A DNA stretch of 19,040 bases from positions 987,545 through 1,006,584 of the forward strand of contig MU646324.1 of the NCBI GenBank assembly GCA_026770585.1. Direction: 5' to 3'. This stretch comes from Baffinella frigidus. Taxonomy: Eukaryota > Cryptophyceae > Cryptomonadales > Baffinellaceae. A program made the translations under genes and the position numbers. Positions 15,863-19,040 of the stretch are shown here, one piece after another. The notes below the pieces were generated by a model. That model saw only the letters and a list, made by a program, of their open reading frames with translations, was not told where the DNA came from and ran no database searches. Each line of letters starts with the position of its first letter. Within the stretch, counting starts at the first letter, position 1.

Positions 15863-16082
15863 GTCAACCCTAAACCATAAACCCTAAACCCCAAACCCTA
15901 AACCCCAAACCCTAAACCCTAAACCCTAAAACCCGAACCCTAAACCCCAAACCCTAAACCCTAAACCCCAAACCCCAAACCCCAAACCCTAATCCCTAAA
16001 ACCCTAAACCCTACACCCTAAACCCTAAACCCTAAACCCTAAACCCTAAACCCTTAACCCTTAACCCTAAACCCTAAATCCC
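15863..16082 (+). repeat. interstitial telomere-like array, longest in the window
   Basis: About 220 bases of CCCTAAA with CCCCAAA and CCCTTAA variants. It starts directly after the SINE-like copy and ends at CGCTGGGTGCATCGGGTA of the duplicated exon. It is less degenerate than the other blocks, so it is probably younger. Confidence 0.9.
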
Positions 16083-16139
16083 GCTGGGTGCATCGGGTAA
16101 CCTGCCCCTCTTGACTGTTTCCGGTTCCCAGACCTCCCA

Positions 16140-16283
16140 CCACCGACCCCCCTCGAAAAGTCTTTTCTATGTGACCCGAGGACAGGGTGGGATAAGGCAC
16201 CAAACCGACGAAATGAGGCCCATTTTACAACACAGAAGGTTCAATTTCAAGGACTTATGGTCTAGCCTCGATAGGGACCCCCC
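16140..16283. mobile_element. insertion relative to the paralogue, CTCCCA direct repeat
   Basis: The paralogue at 15039-15060 reads CCTCCCACCATCTCAATCG continuously. Here CTCCCA at 16134-16139 and 16284-16289 brackets 144 extra bases, and TCTCAATCG then resumes. The ends (CCACCGACCCCCCTCGA, TCGATAGGGACCCCCC) show weak inverted similarity. The type is unknown. Confidence 0.55.
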
Positions 16284-16303
16284 CTCCCATCTCAATCGTC
16301 AGA

Positions 16304-16494
16304 CCACACTAGAATGCTAGAGAGGCCTAATTAAAACCGATGTGCTTTTAAAAGTGGGCATTTGTGTAGTACCGTTCGTTGATTGGTCACGCACCTCTGC
16401 GAAATTAGCACAGTCACGAGGTTGTAATGCCCTATCCTGGTACAAATGTTTACAACCCCACATGTAAATAGGTTCCTCCAGCATTCTCGAGTGG
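16304..16494. mobile_element. CCACTCGAG family MITE, copy 4 (AATGCT variant)
   Basis: The termini CCACACTAGAATGCT and AGCATTCTCGAGTGG are imperfect mirrors. Inside are TTGTGTAGTA, GATTGGTCACGC and GTCACGAGG. It splits the paralogous string CGTCAGAGCTCAGG. The best reading of the junctions leaves GA on both sides. Closest to 17313-17501. Confidence 0.85.
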
Positions 16495-16543
16495 GAGCTC
16501 AGGACTTGCCCTCCTTCACGCGTGAGATGGGAAGGCCTCATTG

Positions 16544-16702
16544 CACTCGGAGCCACAACATTTCGCCTGAGTCAACCCCCCCTGAAAGCTAGTGCCTTAA
16601 GTCAAATGCCTGGTCCCAGACCAGGGTCCATCTAAACGAAATCAGGGGAAAGTTGACTTAGGTGAGCTGGTTGACTTAGCTGAAATCTTGTGGGTCGGAG
16701 TG
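16544..16702. mobile_element. MITE with CACTCGGAGCCACAA ends and CATTG duplication
   Basis: CACTCGGAGCCACAA pairs with TTGTGGGTCGGAGTG (12 of 15). CATTG flanks it at 16539-16543 and 16703-16707. Copy 1 of the tandem duplication shows the uninserted site (CCTCGTTGCGTGATGCCC at 15104-15121). Inner motifs CTGAGTCAACC, TTGACTTAGGT and GTTGACTTAGC recur as subterminal repeats. No ORF. Confidence 0.88.
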
Positions 16703-16726
16703 CATTGAGTGATGCCCTGGGCTCTC

Positions 16727-16812
16727 ACGAAACCCCACACCCTAAAACGTACCCCCTACACCCTCAACCGCCAACCCCACACCCTAAACCCTGAACCCGT
16801 ACCTCAACCCTA
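16727..16812 (+). repeat. degenerate telomere-like tract abutting exon 2
   Basis: Variants of CCCTAAACCC (CCCCACACCCTAAAACG, CCCTACACCCTCAACC) ending CCTCAACCCTAG. It is homologous to 15130-15183 and forms the presumed acceptor region of intron 1. Confidence 0.75.
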
Positions 16813-16813
16813 G

Positions 16814-16868
16814 GTACGCCGCGACGCAAGGGGATAACACAATCGAGGATGTGGGCTTCGGCGACGTG
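16814..16868 (+). CDS. exon 2 of the PH-domain gene (3' end uncertain)
   Basis: After the CCCTAG acceptor the first base completes the glycine codon split by intron 1, and the frame reads YAATQGDNTIEDVGFGDV. Joined in register with exon 1, this continues the strand pattern of a PH domain (aromatic then small residues, acidic loop, E-D-V with a later D-V). A plausible donor is GACGTG|GTTGAA at 16869. If the frame simply continues it gives VEPPPPLTSP and then enters a MITE at 16898. A second, slightly diverged copy of 16836-16885 lies at 17098-17145. Confidence 0.5.
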
Positions 16869-16897
16869 GTTGAACCCCCACCCCCACTCACTTCTCC

Positions 16898-17097
16898 CAC
16901 CAGCAACGCGTAGCAGCTTATAACCGGGTCGGGTGCTGCAGTAAATTTCAGCTAGACCGGACATGTCTGTCCGTATCTCCCGTCAGCAATTCCGAGACCC
17001 CTAGGGACTCCTACCGTAGGGTCCTACGAATAAACCGGGGGGGAAAAAATCGTTCCCGGATTCTTGCAAGGACCCGGTAACAGCTGCTACGGGTTGC
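16898..17097. mobile_element. CACCAGCAACC family MITE, copy 2, right end truncated
   Basis: The left end CACCAGCAACGCGTAGCAGC is complete. The right end stops at CAGCTGCTACGGGTTG, without CTGGTG. It is in opposite orientation to the 6961 copy, with shared CCTACCGTAGGGTCC and ATTCTTGCAAGGACCCGG interiors. A duplicate of exon 2 follows at the break. Confidence 0.82.
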
Positions 17098-17145
17098 AAC
17101 ACAATCGAGGATGTGGGCTTCGGCGACATGGTCGAATCCTCACCC
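17098..17145 (+). pseudogene. partial duplicate of exon 2
   Basis: AACACAATCGAGGATGTGGG through GGCGAC matches 16836-16865 exactly, then diverges at several sites (ATGGTCGAATCCTCACCC). It is cut by an FP1 insertion. Without the preceding acceptor it is unlikely to be spliced. Confidence 0.6.
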
Positions 17146-17298
17146 TACTCCGGGGACATGTTTAATCTGAAAGAAAATGGATCCCTATTTGTTCATAGGA
17201 GTTGACGAAGGTGAATTAGGACCCTAAGTAAATTTGATTAGGGTCGCCATCCCGTTTGATAGGCCATTTCCTTTCAAATTAAACATGTTCCCGGATGA
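17146..17298. mobile_element. FP1 family element, copy 3
   Basis: TACTCCGGGGACATGTTTAA and TTAAACATGTTCCCGGATGA bound the unit. ACCC flanks it (17142-17145 and 17300-17303, with one extra A at 17299), in line with the 4-bp duplications of the other two copies. Core motifs TTGTTCATAGGAGTTGACGA and CCCTAAGTAAATTTGATTAG are conserved. Confidence 0.82.
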
Positions 17299-17312
17299 AA
17301 CCCCACTAACTT

Positions 17313-17501
17313 CCACACGAAAATGCTAGAGGCCTATTTAAAATAAATGTGCTTTTAAAAGTGGGCATTTGTGTAGTAACTTTCATTGATTGGTCACGTA
17401 ACTAGCCATATATTGGCCAGTCACGAGGTTGGAACACCTTATTCTGGTACAAATGTTTACAACCCCACATATAAATAGGATCCTCGAGCATTCTCGAGTG
17501 G
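17313..17501. mobile_element. CCACTCGAG family MITE, copy 5 (AATGCT variant)
   Basis: The ends CCACACGAAAATGCTAGAGG and GAGCATTCTCGAGTGG pair. The interior is near-collinear with 16304-16494 (GTGCTTTTAAAAGTGGGCAT, TTGTGTAGTAACTTTCATTG, GGTCACGTAAC, GGTACAAATGTTTACAACCC). Confidence 0.87.
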
Positions 17502-17722
17502 CCAGGGGGGCCTGCGATGTCTGAGCCAGCCATTGACTTGACGTGGTCGATACCCCAACCTCATAGGCTAACGGACTAAAAATGGGGTAGTTAGGCCTAC
17601 CATAGGCCGTAGGGCTCCTATGACCAAAAAGTCCTGGGATTTTGGCCTACAGTAGGAGGTCCTAGGCAATCCCGTCGAAACCCCAACCCCACACCATGCG
17701 CATTGTCGGATCTCATCCAGAA
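17502..17722. repeat. fragment shared with the 8336-8510 element, between two GTCGAnACCCCAACC strings
   Basis: About 17577-17672 (GTAGTTAGGCCTAC ... GGGCTCCTATGACC ... GGCCTACAGTAGGAGGTCCT) matches 8360-8455. GTGGTCGATACCCCAACC (17540) and CCGTCGAAACCCCAACCCC (17671) stand on either side. The strings resemble the start of the region after exon 2 (GTGGTTGAACCCCC). Likely intron remnants. Confidence 0.6.
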
Positions 17723-17862
17723 GAGTATTTCTGAGAAATACGATTTCGGGGACCACCGATCCTATTTTGGTGTATCTTAAGGCTATAAATGAAGGCTAGA
17801 TGGGTGACTGTCTTATTTCTACCCTTTAAGATACACCAAAATCGTATTCCTGAGAAATACTC
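17723..17862. mobile_element. inverted-repeat element with GAGTATTTCTGAGAAATACGA ends
   Basis: The left arm GAGTATTTCTGAGAAATACG and ATTTTGGTGTATCTTAA are mirrored by TTAAGATACACCAAAATCGTATTCC and TGAGAAATACTC. The left arm contains about 19 extra bases. No target duplication is seen. Confidence 0.8.
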
Positions 17863-17919
17863 GCCGGGATTAGATCACAGCGCTGGATCCGAGCTTGTGC
17901 CGGTGGCCTGGCGTTTCCT
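17863..17919 (+). CDS. possible PH-domain C-terminal helix segment
   Basis: Between two MITEs, one frame encodes AGIRSQRWIRACAGGLAFP. The R-x-R-W-I-x-A spacing resembles the C-terminal helix of PH domains with its near-invariant tryptophan. It lies in the right order after exons 1 and 2. No splice sites are assigned: an AG at 17879-17880 (ATCACAG) could be an acceptor, and the MITEs on both sides may interrupt the exon. This is inference from a short stretch. Confidence 0.3.
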
Positions 17920-18059
17920 CCATCAAACCTCACGGGAGGACCAAACCGTCGATGTTCAGATCTCGGATTCCCCCTACGGAGGGGTCCGATTCGACCCCTC
18001 TGTCCGAAGGAAATGGCTAAAGACAATCGTCGATTTGGTCCGATCGTGAGGGTTGGTGG
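17920..18059. mobile_element. CCACCAACCCTCACGG family MITE, copy c
   Basis: The ends CCATCAAACCTCACGGGAGG and ATCGTGAGGGTTGGTGG pair. The interior has GGACCAAACCGTCGAT mirrored by ATCGTCGATTTGGTCC and a small CCCCTACGGAGGGG hairpin. No convincing target duplication. Confidence 0.8.
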
Positions 18060-18103
18060 CTGGCCGCAAGCCAGGCTACGCCACAATAACGGCCTGTTGT
18101 CAT

Positions 18104-18268
18104 AACCACACAGCGGACTTCGAAGGGGTTTTGAATAACCCCTAAGAGATAAGACCCAGGACCCAACAGTAGGCAACCCGTAGGGACATAGGGGGGTTCC
18201 TACGGACAAGGCAACGGAAAATCGGGCTCTCAGCGCCCGAAAATCCCTGCGTATCCCGCTGTGTGGTT
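18104..18268. mobile_element. MITE with AACCACACAGCGG ends
   Basis: A 13-base exact terminal inverted repeat (AACCACACAGCGG / CCGCTGTGTGGTT, 14 with the outer T/A). The interior has CGGGCTCTCAGCGCCCG and other short hairpins. If it is dropped in analysis, the flanking plus frame is continuous across CAT|AAG, ahead of the repeated exon motif. Confidence 0.75.
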
Positions 18269-18292
18269 AAGGCTCGAGCGTCCCCACAACAG

Positions 18293-18331
18293 GTCGGCAT
18301 CATCCTGAAGAAGAATCTCGAAGCGGATGGC
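18293..18331 (+). pseudogene. truncated copy 1 of the PBD-like exon
   Basis: After CCCCACAACAG the frame gives VGIILKKNLEADG and then departs from copy 3 at GGATGGC|TACAATAACGG. The continuation encodes YNNGLLVHFGDRVVLPSEPA before a stop. It has the same upstream GGCTCGAGCGTCCCCACA as copy 3. Confidence 0.6.
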
Positions 18332-18439
18332 TACAATAACGGCCTTTTGGTCCACTTCGGAGACCGTGTGGTGCTACCAAGCGAGCCCGCGCTCTGAACT
18401 GAACCACGGCCGAGCGCTGAGCGCCCATCCCCACAACAG

Positions 18440-18496
18440 GTTGGCATCATCCTGAAGAAGAACCTTGAAGCGGATGGCGTTCCGGAGAAGTGGCGC
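18440..18496 (+). pseudogene. truncated copy 2 of the PBD-like exon
   Basis: It reads VGIILKKNLEADGVPEKWR and then breaks into unrelated sequence next to the 18527 palindrome. Differences from copy 3 are mostly at third codon positions (for example CTT/CTT, GAA/GAG, GTT/GTC), a sign that these copies descend from sequence under protein-level selection. Confidence 0.6.
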
Positions 18497-18526
18497 TTGT
18501 GGGACATAACGCTCACAGACTATTTC

Positions 18527-18692
18527 ATAGTACCCGGATCTGGTTTTAGATTCGTAAAGTGGCTCGTTCTGTTACAAATAATAAAACTAACGGGGCTACA
18601 AGTCACTTATAGACCCGTTAGTTTTATTATTTGTACCAGAACGAGCCACTAAGCTGCCACTTTACGAATCTAAAACCAGATCCGGGTACTAT
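18527..18692. mobile_element. long foldback element, arms of 68 and 79 bases
   Basis: ATAGTACCCGGATCTGGTTT through CGTAAAGTGGCTCGTTCTG to AAAACTAACGGG is mirrored at 18614-18692. The right arm carries about 11 extra bases (TAAGCTGCCAC duplication-like) and a few mismatches. The loop is 19 bases. Related words (GTACCAGAACGAG, GGATTTGTAAAG) occur near 9496, 8190 and 8690. It sits next to another MITE. Confidence 0.87.
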
Positions 18693-18698
18693 GTTATT

Positions 18699-18849
18699 CC
18701 ACCAACCCTCCCGGTTGGACCAAATCATCGATTTTAGACTTGCGATTTACCCGTGCAGAGACCCCAGATCCGGGGGCTCTGCACGGGTAAATCAAGGGTA
18801 AATCTACAATCTGAAATTGACGGTTTGGTCCGATCGTGAGGGGTGGTGG
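18699..18849. mobile_element. CCACCAACCCTCACGG family MITE, copy d
   Basis: The ends CCACCAACCCTCCCGGTTGG and CGATCGTGAGGGGTGGTGG pair. The centre contains GATTTACCCGTGCAGAG...CTCTGCACGGGTAAATC around CCCCAGATCCGGGGG. It abuts the 18527 foldback with six bases between. No clear target duplication. Confidence 0.83.
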
Positions 18850-18889
18850 TTGGATGACTCAACTTAAGGCTCGAGCGTCCCCACATCAG

Positions 18890-18988
18890 GTTGGGATTAT
18901 CCTGAAGAAGAATCTTGAGGCGGATGGCGTCCCGGAGAAGTGGCGCAACCTTGTCCAGAAGCTCCAGCGCTCCACTTTCCTCGCACAG
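18890..18988 (+). CDS. 99-bp symmetric exon, p21-binding (CRIB/PBD)-like, copy 3
   Basis: Bounded by CCACATCAG and a CAG|GTTGCG donor, this phase-0 exon encodes 33 residues (VGIILKKNLEADGVPEKWRN, then LVQKLQRSTFLAQ). The V-G, acidic-Gly-hydrophobic-P-E-x-W-x-x-L-hydrophobic spacing is that of the C-terminal half of the PBD in PAK/Cla4 kinases, which binds Rho-family GTPases. The I-S-x-P and H-x-x-H part of a CRIB motif is not seen upstream, so it would have to be on another exon or be absent. It lies downstream of the PH exons, in the PH-then-PBD order of Cla4-type proteins. Two broken copies precede it. The kinase domain, if any, is beyond the window. Confidence 0.45.
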
Positions 18989-18994
18989 GTTGCG

Positions 18995-18999
<5 letters not shown>

Positions 19000-19029
<30 letters not shown>

Positions 19030-19040
19030 GGAGGGAGAGA
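19000..19040. repeat. (GA)n microsatellite at window end
   Basis: GAGA repeats continue to the last base, starting a dozen bases after the putative donor of the PBD-like exon. Confidence 0.9.

Larger units (their letters stand above)
14613..16745 (+). repeat. tandem duplication: 14613-15183 and its insertion-filled copy 15184-16745
   Basis: Shared blocks, in order: CGGACTCCTGGCGAACCAGG / CGGACTCCTGGCAAACGAGG; GTGAGACTCGAGGTTCAGTT; TTTTCGGGGGAG; CAGGGTGCTTCAGCGAA; CGCTGGGTGC and ATCGGGTA; CAGACCTCCCACC; TCTCAATCGTCAG; AGCTCAGGACTTGCCCTCCT; TGATGCCCTGGGCTCTCACG and the CCCTAAA-like tract. Copy 2 has lost the ATG and most of the coding part. It is expanded by at least five insertions, so copy 1 acts as the empty-site reference. 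Confidence 0.85.
15026..16813 (+). other. putative intron 1 of the PH gene, flanked by GGTAC
   Basis: It starts GTACATCC after CATCGG and ends CCTCAACCCTAG before GTACGCC. GGTAC occurs at both junctions (15025-15029 and 16813-16817). The two exon phases fit (2 then 1 base). The 3' end is a C-rich telomere-like tract, which would serve as a pyrimidine tract. It contains the degenerate exon-1 duplicate and several mobile elements. Confidence 0.5.

Noticed and set aside
15863-16082. True chromosome end
   Set aside because: The array is internal, imperfect, and followed by duplicated exon sequence and further elements.

Overview
The window looks like nuclear DNA of a eukaryote with a low-gene-density, repeat-saturated genome. 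Four things point that way: no compact operons or long ORFs; several blocks of degenerate CCCTAAA/TTTAGGG (plant, green-alga, dinoflagellate and chromerid-type telomere sequence) lying inside the window; long compound microsatellites; and at least 20 short inverted-repeat elements, many with target duplications, nested among SINE-like repeats. A photosynthetic protist is my best guess, but the sequence does not fix the lineage. No rRNA, tRNA, CRISPR or organelle genes were seen.

Layout. 1-1650: direct repeats, two small inverted-repeat elements, C-rich then G-rich telomere-like blocks, and a 23-bp satellite. 1650-5120: microsatellites, minisatellites and local duplications, with one FP1 element (2814-2967) and one CCACTCGAG element (4340-4548). 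5120-7165: a dense MITE cluster with clean target duplications. About 6743-7700 on the minus strand is the best gene candidate in the left half, a reading frame that stays open when the inserted elements are mentally removed. 7725-11280: palindromic elements separated by stretches I cannot assign. 11284-14180: a row of SINE-like copies all in one orientation, each beginning with a TTTAGGTCC-type simple tail. 14193-14403: a perfect 94-bp inverted repeat.

14600-19000: an apparently real plus-strand gene. An ATG at 14694 opens a 110-codon exon ending in the start of a PH domain. A phase-compatible second exon at 16814 continues the PH-like pattern. A possible PH C-terminal helix lies near 17863. 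A 99-bp exon at 18890-18988 (with two truncated upstream copies) resembles the C-terminal half of a p21-binding/CRIB domain. Together these suggest a PH plus PBD protein, the arrangement of Cla4/PAK-type kinases, though no kinase domain is in the window. Its introns are built from telomere-like repeats, SINEs, MITEs and a decayed second copy of exon 1. That second copy has an empty-site paralogue next door, so several insertions can be dated relative to the duplication.

The interest of the window lies less in any single gene than in how genes and small mobile elements interleave here: several non-autonomous families with 4-bp, 5-bp or possibly 8-bp target duplications, a subterminal TGTGTAGTAA motif shared among families, SINE-like units stacked tail to head, and an intron flanked by a GGTAC direct repeat.
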